Below, piece after piece: positions 1 through 5,814 of a stretch of 13,034 nucleotides of DNA; within the stretch, counting starts at the first letter, position 1; the number at the start of each line of letters is the position of its first letter. The notes beneath the pieces were generated by a model. That model searched no databases, had not been told where the DNA came from, and saw only the letters and a program-made list of their open reading frames with translations. The DNA lies in NCBI GenBank assembly GCA_964459065.1, contig CAYWMN010000094.1, forward strand, positions 1-13,034, given 5' to 3'. The DNA is from JAMCXS01 sp964459065 (GTDB lineage: Bacteria; Acidobacteriota; Terriglobia; UBA7540). A program made the position numbers and the translations under genes.

Positions 1-13
1 CTCGTTATCTACT

Positions 14-55
14 TGGTGGGCGATGACGGGTTCGAACCGCCGACCTACCGCTTGT
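14..55 (-). other. 3' fragment of a tRNA gene (probably tRNA-Val), likely attachment site
   Basis: Read on the minus strand, this piece has the 3' strand of an anticodon stem (GCGGT), a variable loop, a full T arm (GGCGG-TTCGAAC-CCGTC, which pairs) and the acceptor 3' strand ATCGCCC, discriminator A and encoded CCA. The 5' half is missing. A matching GGGCGAT acceptor strand does not occur at the right distance, and the bases that should form the 5' anticodon stem (CAGCG) do not pair with GCGGT. The loop reads CTAACAA. A tRNA-Val(UAC) would read CTTACAA, so identity probably ends near position 55. The tRNA 3' end faces left, so the element should lie to the right and the original chromosome to the left. 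The amino-acid identity is inferred from the acceptor and T-arm sequence. Confidence 0.8.
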
Positions 56-97
56 TAGCGCTGACCTCACACGGTGAGGTAGGTCAGGTACGGTGAG
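42..97. repeat. Inverted and direct repeats beside the tRNA fragment
   Basis: GACCTACC (42-49, inside the tRNA fragment) is repeated inverted as GGTAGGTC (78-85). CTGACCT (61-67) is inverted as AGGTCAG (81-87). A 7-bp hairpin can form from 64-70 and 74-80. ACGGTGAG occurs directly repeated at 71-78 and 90-97. This density next to an att core fits recombinase or excisionase arm-binding sites. A cis-acting origin for the element's primase is another possibility. The repeats are visible; the role is inferred. Confidence 0.5.
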
Positions 98-170
98 CTT
101 GTCCTGGACGGGAAATCTCCCAATCTGCTCATGGGTTAAGCTTGGCACAGAACGGGCGTCTTGGTGGAGT

Positions 171-192
171 AGGCGCCCGAGAGGCGCCCGAG
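171..192. repeat. Perfect 11-bp tandem repeat
   Basis: AGGCGCCCGAG occurs twice with no gap, at 171-181 and 182-192. The second copy ends one base before the ATG at 194, so it lies where a ribosome-binding site would be. Each copy contains the palindrome GGCGCC. It could be an operator for an element regulator or a simple slippage duplication. The rest of 98-193 holds nothing else I can recognise. Confidence 0.6.
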
Positions 193-193
193 C

Positions 194-982
194 ATGAGAG
201 ACCAGTCTTCCCCTCCCGCACGCGAGTCTGCTGCCACAATGGAAGCGGCGGGCCGGTGGCTGATGGTCTACAACATCTCTTGGGAAGTGGCCCCAGCTTG
301 GCCCGAAGGTTTGCGTGCAAGCCTCAACACGTTCCAAGCCTGCTACAGCGAATCCTACGCGAACGCGAACGGCGTCCTTCTGGAAGTGGCTCGGCAGCTC
401 TCCACGGCAGATGCTCTGGCCGGCGCCCTCCAGCAACAGGCGGCCCCGTGGGGCCTCGATCCCTACGGCTTCGCCTTCGTGCTGGCGACCATCTGTGAAT
501 GGGCTGCTCTACGCTGGCAGATCGTCGCACCCGAGGCGTCCGCTAAGGTTGGGTCGACATGGCTCCCGTGGCGGTGGCTTTTCGAGGCCTTCAACGCACA
601 GTTGGGAGGCAGTCTTGACGCGCAGTTCGCGCCAAGCATCAAGTGGGGCCCCAACAAGACGAAGAAGACATTGCAGTTGATGGGCCGCCTGGACCCTCTC
701 GGCGGGAGCGTCAGGAACCCGAACCACTACACATGGCTGGTCCAGTACCAGCTGCTGGGCTACTCGCACCACGACATCCTTGTCGACCACGAAGAGCGAG
801 CCGAAGCTCTGAAGAACGAGCGGAGAGCCAAAGGGGACTCGACGCCTCTGCCGCGCTGGCTGCGGCCACCGGGTGGGGAGAACACCGTCGGCAAGGAGAT
901 AAACAAGCTTGCTGGCGAGCTTGGAGTCGTGCTCCGGGCACCGGCGTCCGGCGGAAGACCCAGAACGAAACCCCCTACGTAG
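194..982 (+). CDS. Hypothetical protein, first gene of the element
   Basis: I do not recognise the family. The 262-residue product has a tryptophan-rich, mostly helical N-terminal two thirds. The C-terminal third is charged and ends in a basic, proline-rich tail. There is no signal peptide, no clear membrane segment, and none of the R-H-R-Y residues of a tyrosine recombinase or the N-terminal serine motif of a serine recombinase, although it occupies the place beside the att site where an integrase is often found. The ATG at 194 follows the 11-bp tandem repeat, whose GAGG is the only Shine-Dalgarno-like element. An in-frame ATG at 239 is an alternative start and loses 15 residues. The stop is TAG. 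The reading frame is long and intact, so it is probably a real gene of the element. Confidence 0.65.
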   Translation: MRDQSSPPARESAATMEAAGRWLMVYNISWEVAPAWPEGLRASLNTFQACYSESYANANGVLLEVARQLSTADALAGALQQQAAPWGLDPYGFAFVLATICEWAALRWQIVAPEASAKVGSTWLPWRWLFEAFNAQLGGSLDAQFAPSIKWGPNKTKKTLQLMGRLDPLGGSVRNPNHYTWLVQYQLLGYSHHDILVDHEERAEALKNERRAKGDSTPLPRWLRPPGGENTVGKEINKLAGELGVVLRAPASGGRPRTKPPT

Positions 983-1048
983 ACTCACCCAACCAACGGC
1001 GTTAGTTCGAGCACGCCTACCACGGCAGAGTACGGCCGGAGGTAGGAA

Positions 1049-1315
1049 ATGTCCGATTTAGACACGCCAGCAACGCAGGCGCCCATCCCGGACCCCGACA
1101 GGAAGAATGCTGTTGGGCGATTCGTTGGGGTGGCCGAGGTGTCGGCGTGGGTAGGGCTCCCCAAGAGCACTATCTACGACCTGGCTCGCGAGAACCGCAT
1201 TGGCGGGATCGTTCGGTTCGGGCGACGGCTCCTGTTCGATGTGGATGAGCTTGAGCGATGGATCAAGAACGGCGGCGAGGCCCTGCCGGGCGGCTGGAGA
1301 AAGGAGCCCCAGTGA
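1049..1315 (+). CDS. Excisionase/AlpA-like helix-turn-helix protein
   Basis: This is a small (88 aa) DNA-binding protein of the MerR/excisionase HTH type. Residues about 25-73 carry the signature: an alpha-helical segment (VAEVSAWVGLPKSTIYDLA), then a basic beta-wing (VRFGRRLLFD) and the closing DELERWI helix. Family members act as excisionases or, like AlpA, as activators of element excision and replication genes. The start is well supported by GGAGG a few bases upstream. The stop overlaps the GTG start of the primase gene, so the two are probably translated together. It is the first gene of the tight replication operon and is the most likely switch for it. Whether it works in excision or in transcription cannot be told from sequence. 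Confidence 0.85.
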   Translation: MSDLDTPATQAPIPDPDRKNAVGRFVGVAEVSAWVGLPKSTIYDLARENRIGGIVRFGRRLLFDVDELERWIKNGGEALPGGWRKEPQ

Positions 1316-2244
1316 AAGCCCGCCGCGTTGGAGACGGCGGGCGAGCGCGAACTACTGGAGAAGTATATCCGGGGTTTGCCGAAAACGCCCTTTGGTACGC
1401 GAATCTCGGCTATGCCGTGCTGCCGTTGGGGCCAGGCGCCAAAGCTCCGGCGACCGCCCATGGCTTGCACGACGCCGCGACCGATCCCTTGACCGTCCGC
1501 GCTTGGGGCGACGCGATGCCGCACGCCAATGTGGGCATCCTGCCTTGGGGCCTCGTTCTTGACCTGGATAACCCGTCCACCCTTCCAAATCTCGTCGCCC
1601 GGTACCCGGAACTGGATGCAGCGCCCCTCCATCGCACCCCTTCAGGCGGCTACCACGTCTTCGTGCGCGTCCCGGCTGGTTGGACGATGCCCACGCGGGT
1701 GGGGGCGCAACCGAGTGTGGACATCCGCGGCCTCGGCCGCGCCTACGTCGTCGCGCCACCGTCGATCGTGGGCGGCTGTGCCTACGAAGCAATCCGTCCT
1801 CTGGTCCCGCCGGGCCAGTTGCCGCTGGCTTCGACGGCCCTGCTGGCCTACCTGTCCCCCGGTCCTTCGCCCGCCGTGGAACGGAAGGCGGTGATCGTCC
1901 CGAGGACGACCAAGCAGCGCGCCCGGCTGCGTCGCCTGGCAGCCGAAGCTCTTAGGGGAGAGATCCAAGGCGTGGCCTCGGCTAGAGAGGGGACGCGGAA
2001 CGACCGTCTGAATCGAGCCGCCTTCTCGCTCGGTGGGTTCGTGGCGTCCAGCGCGCTGTCCGAAGAAGAGGTCAGAGCGGCTCTCCTGGACGCGGCCGAG
2101 GTAGCGGGTCGTCGCGGCCACCCCTTATCTCGGGTCGAAGCTCTTGGGACCATCGAGTCGGGTCTCCGTGCCGGGATGGAGCAGGCGCGCGTCTTGCCGG
2201 CGCCGAGGCTGCGCTCGGTAAGGGTGGGGCGGCGGCATGGCTGA
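1312..2244 (+). CDS. Primase-polymerase (bifunctional DNA primase/polymerase, N-terminal Prim-Pol domain)
   Basis: This is an archaeo-eukaryotic-type primase that makes primers for replication of the element. In the 310-residue product the three Prim-Pol motifs are in order: metal-binding acidic pair DLD (residues 84-86), SGGYH (111-115) and VDIRG (136-140) followed by YVVAPPS. The opening segment with LWYANLGYAVLPLGPGAKAP is typical of the family. The C-terminal third (about 210-290), with the GTRNDRLNRAAFSLGG stretch, is a helical domain often found after this Prim-Pol type. I chose the GTG at 1312 because AAAGGAG lies 5 bases upstream and the codon overlaps the previous stop. An upstream ATG at 1258 would overlap the HTH gene by 58 bases. 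The stop overlaps the next gene by 8 bases, giving translational coupling with the ATPase it probably works with. Confidence 0.9.
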   Translation: MKARRVGDGGRARTTGEVYPGFAENALWYANLGYAVLPLGPGAKAPATAHGLHDAATDPLTVRAWGDAMPHANVGILPWGLVLDLDNPSTLPNLVARYPELDAAPLHRTPSGGYHVFVRVPAGWTMPTRVGAQPSVDIRGLGRAYVVAPPSIVGGCAYEAIRPLVPPGQLPLASTALLAYLSPGPSPAVERKAVIVPRTTKQRARLRRLAAEALRGEIQGVASAREGTRNDRLNRAAFSLGGFVASSALSEEEVRAALLDAAEVAGRRGHPLSRVEALGTIESGLRAGMEQARVLPAPRLRSVRVGRRHG

Positions 2245-3031
2245 GCCCGATGCGATCACGCTCGAGCTGCCCGGTAGCTGGAGCTTGACGGTGGCCGGCG
2301 TTCGCCGTGAGAAGAACGGTGACCTTACCGCCGACCTGGACCTGGCAAGGAACGACGGTGTGGTGTGGGCCGACCGTGGAGTGCTGAACGCGGCCCCAGG
2401 TCGGTCGTTGATTGCGCAGACCATGTCGGAGGCGGGGCCGGAGGAGACGAGGCCTGGCGCCGAAGAGATCGAAATGGCGCTTCTCGACGTCCTCCAGCAT
2501 GCGCAGGCGACCTTGCAGGCGGGGCAGGCGGGGAACGTCAGTGCGGCGTCTTGGCTTGTGAAACTGGCACGCGACCGCTACGCGCTGGGCGTGAGCGACG
2601 CTGGAGAGCCGTTCGCGCTCGCCAACGACGGCCCGCACGTCGTGCGCCTGTTGCGCGGGGACCAGCTGAGCCTCCGTAGCGAGCTGGCGCGTGCGTACGA
2701 CGACGCGTTTGCGAGACCGGTTCATCAGAACGCACTTGCCGACGCCATGGCGACACTGGAAGCGTTCGCCAGGCAGGCCCCAGCCGAGCGGTTGCATCTC
2801 CGTGTGGCGGATCTCGGGGCGTCTCTGTGGCTCGACATTGGGGACGAGACCGGACGTGCCGTGAACTTGACGGCGCGGGGTTGGAGCATTGTCGAGGAAT
2901 CGCCGGTGCGGTTCAAGCGCACCCCCTTGACGGGTGCGCTTCCCGAGCCGCTGCGGGGCGGCAACCTGGACGACCTGTGGGACTGGTGCAACGTGCCGAA
3001 AGAGGACGAGCCGCTGGTCCTGGCGTGGTAG
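2237..3031 (+). CDS. N-terminal part of a split replication ATPase
   Basis: This 264-residue product ends at a TAG after LVLAW. The same frame continues without another stop as a P-loop ATPase, and the combined 634 residues read as one protein of a family known from actinobacterial integrated elements and phages, where it follows the Prim-Pol gene. This half has a beta-rich start, a helical segment around 110-190 and a conserved region near 200-264 (TARGWSIVEESPVRFKRT, then LTGALPEP and a DLWDW motif) that normally leads straight into the ATPase core. It has no nucleotide-binding motif of its own. The start at 2237 overlaps the primase stop by 8 bases and has only a weak GGTGGGG upstream. Alone it is probably non-functional unless it pairs with the downstream product or the TAG is read through. 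Confidence 0.75.
   Translation: MAEPDAITLELPGSWSLTVAGVRREKNGDLTADLDLARNDGVVWADRGVLNAAPGRSLIAQTMSEAGPEETRPGAEEIEMALLDVLQHAQATLQAGQAGNVSAASWLVKLARDRYALGVSDAGEPFALANDGPHVVRLLRGDQLSLRSELARAYDDAFARPVHQNALADAMATLEAFARQAPAERLHLRVADLGASLWLDIGDETGRAVNLTARGWSIVEESPVRFKRTPLTGALPEPLRGGNLDDLWDWCNVPKEDEPLVLAW
3029..3031 (+). other. In-frame amber stop interrupting the ATPase gene
   Basis: The codons run CTG GCG TGG TAG GTG TTG GCG CTG, with the same frame open from 2237 to 4141 apart from this codon. From memory of the family, this position normally reads W-L-V-x-A-L, so a TTG (Leu) to TAG change would explain it with one substitution. The GTG directly after the TAG could restart translation by coupling. 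TAG ends several other genes in the window, which argues against general recoding. A sequencing error is also possible. Confidence 0.75.
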
Positions 3032-4141
3032 GTGTTGGCGCTGTTCTCGGATGTCCCGCACCCGGTCTCGGGGTTGTTCGGGGAGCAGGGCTCGGGCAAG
3101 AGCAGCACGGCGCGGGCCCTGACGCGGCTTCTGGATGAAGGGCCCGTGGTGGTGCGCAAGCCGCCGCGAGACGCGGACTCCTGGGTGACCGCTGCGGCGG
3201 CCTCGTGGGTCGTCACGCTCGACAACGTCAGTACCGTGTCGGGCTGGCTCTCGGACACCTTGTGCCGCGCGGTGACTGGTGATGGAGACGTGCGGCGCCG
3301 GCTCTACACCGACAGCGACCTGGCCACGTTCGCGTTCCGGCGGGTGCTGGTCCTGACAGGAATCGATCTGGGTGGGCTGCCCGGCGACCTGGCGGACCGG
3401 CTCCTGCCGGTCAACCTCGAACCCATTTCGGACGAGGCTAGGCGCGACGAGGCCAGCATGAGCACCGTGGCGTGGGCCGCGACCCATTCTCGGATTCTCG
3501 GGGGCCTGCTTGACCTGGCCGTGGACGTCATGCGACTCCTGCCGACCGTGAAGCTGGATCGCCTCCCAAGGATGGCGGACTACGCCCGCGTGCTGCGCGC
3601 CGTGGACCTCGCCCTTGGAACGAGTGGTCTGGAGCACTACATGGGCTCGCGCGGCCGTCTGGCGGCCGACAGCCTGTCGGCTGACCCGTTCATCGCACGG
3701 CTCCAAGAGATCGTCAAGGAGCCGTTCGAGGGAACGGCTGCGGACCTCCTGGCGCTCGTCACGCCGGCAGGCGAGGGGAGGGCCCCGAAACGGTGGCCGG
3801 CGAACCCCCGGATCGTCTCACAGCGCATGAGGCGGCACGCCCCTGACCTGCGACGCGCCGGATGGGCCGTGGAAGACGACAAGGGCGCGAACAAGGCCAA
3901 GTCCTTGCAGTGGACGCTGGTACCCCCGGCGAACATAGACGCTCGGGGGTCCACCCCCGCCATCCCCGCCAACCGCGCGCACAGCACCCCGAGTGCCAGT
4001 GCCCAGGCTGGATCGGCGGGCAAGGCGGGCAAGGTGGGTCAGGAATACGAGGCATCTACGAACGCGACGGCGCGACAGCGCATGCCCACGTTCGGCGGGA
4101 CCAACTTCAAGGCGCAGAGGAGGAGTGACGATGAGGGTTGA
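3032..4141 (+). CDS. P-loop ATPase part of a split replication protein (helicase/primase-associated)
   Basis: This is the ATPase core of the interrupted protein, 369 residues if restarted at the GTG next to the TAG. Walker A is GEQGSGKS (residues 17-24). A Walker B-like strand WVVTLDN follows (59-65), then a conserved LCRAVTGDGDVRRRLYTDSD block (78-96), a sensor-like VLTGID (107-112) and an arginine-finger-like GDLADRL (118-124). This arrangement fits AAA+/helicase-like proteins of phage and element replication, here coupled to the Prim-Pol gene. Beyond residue about 210 lies a helical region, probably DNA-binding, and the last 75 residues are low-complexity, rich in Ala, Ser and Thr. No convincing Shine-Dalgarno precedes the GTG, so independent translation would be weak. 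The end overlaps the next gene by 11 bases. The ATPase assignment is secure; the helicase role is inferred. Confidence 0.8.
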   Translation: MLALFSDVPHPVSGLFGEQGSGKSSTARALTRLLDEGPVVVRKPPRDADSWVTAAAASWVVTLDNVSTVSGWLSDTLCRAVTGDGDVRRRLYTDSDLATFAFRRVLVLTGIDLGGLPGDLADRLLPVNLEPISDEARRDEASMSTVAWAATHSRILGGLLDLAVDVMRLLPTVKLDRLPRMADYARVLRAVDLALGTSGLEHYMGSRGRLAADSLSADPFIARLQEIVKEPFEGTAADLLALVTPAGEGRAPKRWPANPRIVSQRMRRHAPDLRRAGWAVEDDKGANKAKSLQWTLVPPANIDARGSTPAIPANRAHSTPSASAQAGSAGKAGKVGQEYEASTNATARQRMPTFGGTNFKAQRRSDDEG

Positions 4142-4598
4142 CTTCTGGAACAGGAACCGTCCGGTGAGGTTCACGAGCAACTCTGTCGAGACTGCTGCGG
4201 ATGCGGCGGCCAGGCAATTCCTTGAGCTTGTAAAGGTGGCCCCACCCACGCCGGGGGATTGGCCGACGTGGCCGGAGCACGAGAGCACGGAGTTCATCGC
4301 CGGCGAGTTCGAAGTGGCTCCAGGGGCCATCGCTCTGCATCATGCGTCGTGGGCCATCGCGTGGGCAGAGGCGGTGGAGAGGCTCCTGCTGGACCAGGAG
4401 ACGGCAGAGCGTCGAGAGATCAGGGAGTGGATCAAACAGTACGAGGACAACCCCGAGTACAGCCACATCTTCCGCACGGCCGACGGCCGGCGCATCAAGT
4501 ACGTCGAGGACACTGTCGTGCGACGCGACTGGTTCGGTAGCGGCGTCCGCCATCGACTGCTCCGCGCCCTGGGTAGACCGGTGAAGAAGGTCTGGTAG
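4131..4598 (+). CDS. Hypothetical protein of the element operon
   Basis: I do not recognise this 155-residue protein. It is soluble and mostly helical: a helix with AADAAARQFLELV near residue 22-35, a tryptophan- and alanine-rich helix (HHASWAIAWAEAVERLLLD), a charged helix with REIREWIKQYED, and a basic C-terminus ending in VKKVW. The ATG at 4131 has an excellent GGAGGAG upstream and overlaps the ATPase stop by 11 bases, which fixes the start although the frame is open farther upstream. It lies between replication genes and the TerS-like gene, 5 bases before the latter. A role as a small replication or packaging accessory would be a guess. Confidence 0.75.
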   Translation: MRVDFWNRNRPVRFTSNSVETAADAAARQFLELVKVAPPTPGDWPTWPEHESTEFIAGEFEVAPGAIALHHASWAIAWAEAVERLLLDQETAERREIREWIKQYEDNPEYSHIFRTADGRRIKYVEDTVVRRDWFGSGVRHRLLRALGRPVKKVW

Positions 4599-4603
4599 TC
4601 CTT

Positions 4604-5068
4604 ATGCCTCGGGCGTGTACCATCTGCACCCACGACCAGAAACAGGAGATCGACCGCGCGCTTCTCGAAGGGCAGACATTGCGTTCCATATCGCAGCAAT
4701 TCGCGGTCAGCACGTGGGCGCTGGCGCGTCACCGCGACAGCGGGCACATCCCCGCCGCAATCATCAAAGCGCTGGAAGTCGAGGAGGTCGCCGATGCTAG
4801 CGACCTCCTCGGACAGATGCAACGGCTTCACGCGCGCACGCTCTCGATCCTCTCGGACGCCGAGCTGCGGGGCGATCAGCGAACCGCTCTGGCCGCTGTC
4901 CGGGAGGCGCGGGGCAACCTGGAGCTACTGACGAAGCTGTACGTGCTCCTGGTCGGCAAGCCGAGCATGGAGGGCCTGACCATCCGCGTCATCGACGAGA
5001 CGATCCCGATTCCTAACTCCAAGGAGTTGGAACGGGGCGGCGAGTTCGACCAGGAGGACGAGGCATGA
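4604..5068 (+). CDS. Phage terminase small subunit-like protein
   Basis: This 154-residue protein resembles small phage proteins annotated as terminase small subunits or as HTH proteins beside them. It opens with a CTIC pair (C5, C8) and EIDRALLEGQTLRSIS, then an HTH-like helix pair (about 20-43) ending in ALARHRDSGHIPA. C5, C8, H43 and H48 could hold a zinc ion around the HTH. A long helical segment (about 60-120) could drive oligomer formation. TerS proteins bind the pac or cos site and direct packaging; satellites use their own TerS to redirect helper-phage packaging. No large terminase is nearby, which fits a satellite better than a prophage. The Shine-Dalgarno is weak and the gene starts 5 bases after the previous stop, so coupling is likely. 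A plain HTH regulator is the main alternative. Confidence 0.6.
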   Translation: MPRACTICTHDQKQEIDRALLEGQTLRSISQQFAVSTWALARHRDSGHIPAAIIKALEVEEVADASDLLGQMQRLHARTLSILSDAELRGDQRTALAAVREARGNLELLTKLYVLLVGKPSMEGLTIRVIDETIPIPNSKELERGGEFDQEDEA

Positions 5069-5370
5069 AACGCCCCGATACCCTAACGAGCGATGACGCC
5101 GCACGAGACGCCTGGACGGACTCAGAGAGCCGCACAGGTGTGCCCCCCGGCGTGCCGCCCCTTCTGAGCGTTAGGGCCTGCGCCGCCGCGTTGGGCATCG
5201 AGCAGCGGGAGATGTCGGAGTGGGTGCAGCACGGCAAGGTGGAGGGTGCCTTCCAGCCGGCAGGACCAGGCGGCAAGTACTGGGTGCCGGCGGAGATGCT
5301 GTTGGAGTTCACGCGGCGGAGCTTCTACAGGTCCCCCGACTGGGAGGCCGCCATCGAGGCGGAAAGGTAG
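5065..5370 (+). CDS. Small helix-turn-helix/excisionase-like protein
   Basis: This 101-residue protein has an HTH signature at about 33-82: LLSVRACAAALGIEQREMSEWV, then a KVEGAF strand, a glycine-rich wing with GGKYWVPAEM and a closing helix. The layout is that of excisionase-type DNA-binding proteins, but it differs from the HTH protein at 1049-1315 and has a 30-residue polar N-terminal extension. Its ATG overlaps the TerS-like gene in an ATGA, after GGAGGACGAGGC, so it is co-translated. It is the last element gene before the boundary, next to a 9-bp tandem repeat that could be its binding site. It could be a second excision factor or a packaging-site binding partner. Confidence 0.7.
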   Translation: MKRPDTLTSDDAARDAWTDSESRTGVPPGVPPLLSVRACAAALGIEQREMSEWVQHGKVEGAFQPAGPGGKYWVPAEMLLEFTRRSFYRSPDWEAAIEAER

Positions 5371-5395
5371 GGCCGTCAAACACGTCAAACAGGCC
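5371..5395. repeat. 9-bp tandem repeat at the right end of the element
   Basis: CGTCAAACA occurs twice in tandem (5374-5382 and 5383-5391), flanked by GGCC on both sides (5371-5374 and 5392-5395). A looser third unit, GGCCAAAAT, follows. The repeats start right after the stop of the HTH gene. They look like binding sites for a small DNA-binding protein or for the recombinase. The tRNA-derived core found at 14-55 is not repeated here. Confidence 0.55.
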
Positions 5396-5539
5396 AAAAT
5401 CCACCTCTGGGACGGGTACGTTTAGGCATGATTGCCTTCGAGAACGAGATCAACAGGACGCTGGACGCGCTGCTCGACCCCAGTCGCTGGCGCTGCCTGG
5501 CACCATCCGCCCCGAGCCCGCGCTGCCCGCGTCTGTGCG

Positions 5540-5808
5540 AGGTCGTGTGCGGCCTGTGCAGGCGGCCGGCGGCAAGGACGTCCAGATCGGCGGTGGACCC
5601 CACACCATCCAGCAGGGGCTGCGTGCAGGTCTCATCGACGAGCTGCACATCGCCAGCGTCCCCGTCGTGCTGGGCAGAGGCGAGCGGCTGTTCCGGGACC
5701 TCGATCTGCGCAGCCTGGGCTACCGCTGCGTCGAGTCCGCGGCGTCCGACGACGCCACGCATGTCGTGCTTCGCCATCAAGTGCGCGCGGACGCGGATAG
5801 GGAGGTGA
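5540..5808 (+). pseudogene. 5'-truncated RibD C-terminal/dihydrofolate reductase-like gene fragment
   Basis: From about 5562 the frame encodes AAGGKDVQIGGGPHTIQQ, then LRAGLIDELHIASVPVVLG and GERLFRDLD, ending near THVVLRHQV. This is the C-terminal half of the RibD-C/DHFR-like fold found in small bacterial dihydrofolate-reductase-family proteins of about 190-220 residues. The N-terminal half, with the NADPH-binding start and central sheet, is missing. The frame has no stop after the domain and runs on as nonsense under the DinB gene; a TGA in another frame at 5806-5808 marks the likely old gene end. Upstream, 5428-5495 encodes in a different frame a plausible gene start (MIAFENEINRTLDALLDPS) that looks unrelated. 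The gene is therefore broken, probably by rearrangement at the element boundary. Confidence 0.7.
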
Positions 5809-5814
5809 CCGTGG

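Larger units (their letters stand above)
14..5400. mobile_element. Remnant integrated element, phage-satellite (PICI)-like
   Basis: The left boundary is the tRNA 3' fragment. The right boundary is placed by content: the last co-oriented element gene stops at 5370, a tandem repeat follows, and a truncated chromosomal-type gene starts soon after. All genes inside are on the plus strand, mostly overlapping: an orphan gene, an excisionase/AlpA-like HTH protein, a primase-polymerase, a P-loop replication ATPase, an unknown, a terminase-small-subunit-like protein and a second HTH protein. Phage-inducible chromosomal islands typically combine int, alpA, pri, rep and terS. Here int is absent. No capsid, tail, portal or large terminase gene is seen, which argues against a complete prophage. 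An actinobacterial integrative element with a related replication module is an alternative, but no FtsK-like transfer gene is present. The right boundary is uncertain by tens to hundreds of bases, or much more if the enzyme and propeller genes are cargo. Confidence 0.6.

Noticed and set aside
14..97. Complete tRNA gene on the minus strand
   Set aside because: No GGGCGAT acceptor 5' strand, no D arm, and the anticodon stem cannot pair; only the 3' part is present.
3029..3031. Genome-wide TAG recoding
   Set aside because: TAG ends several independent genes at plausible places (982, 4598, 5370, 6821, and the WD40-like gene at 6910), so it is a normal stop here.
2072..3706. Long minus-strand open frame opposite the primase and ATPase genes
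   Set aside because: It is rich in Arg, Pro and His, has no domain-like pattern, and lies opposite genes with clear motifs and ribosome-binding sites; a by-product of high GC.
5405..5430. Second copy of the tRNA att core near GACGGGTACG
   Set aside because: Only about 7 bases match the T-arm region, no more than expected by chance.
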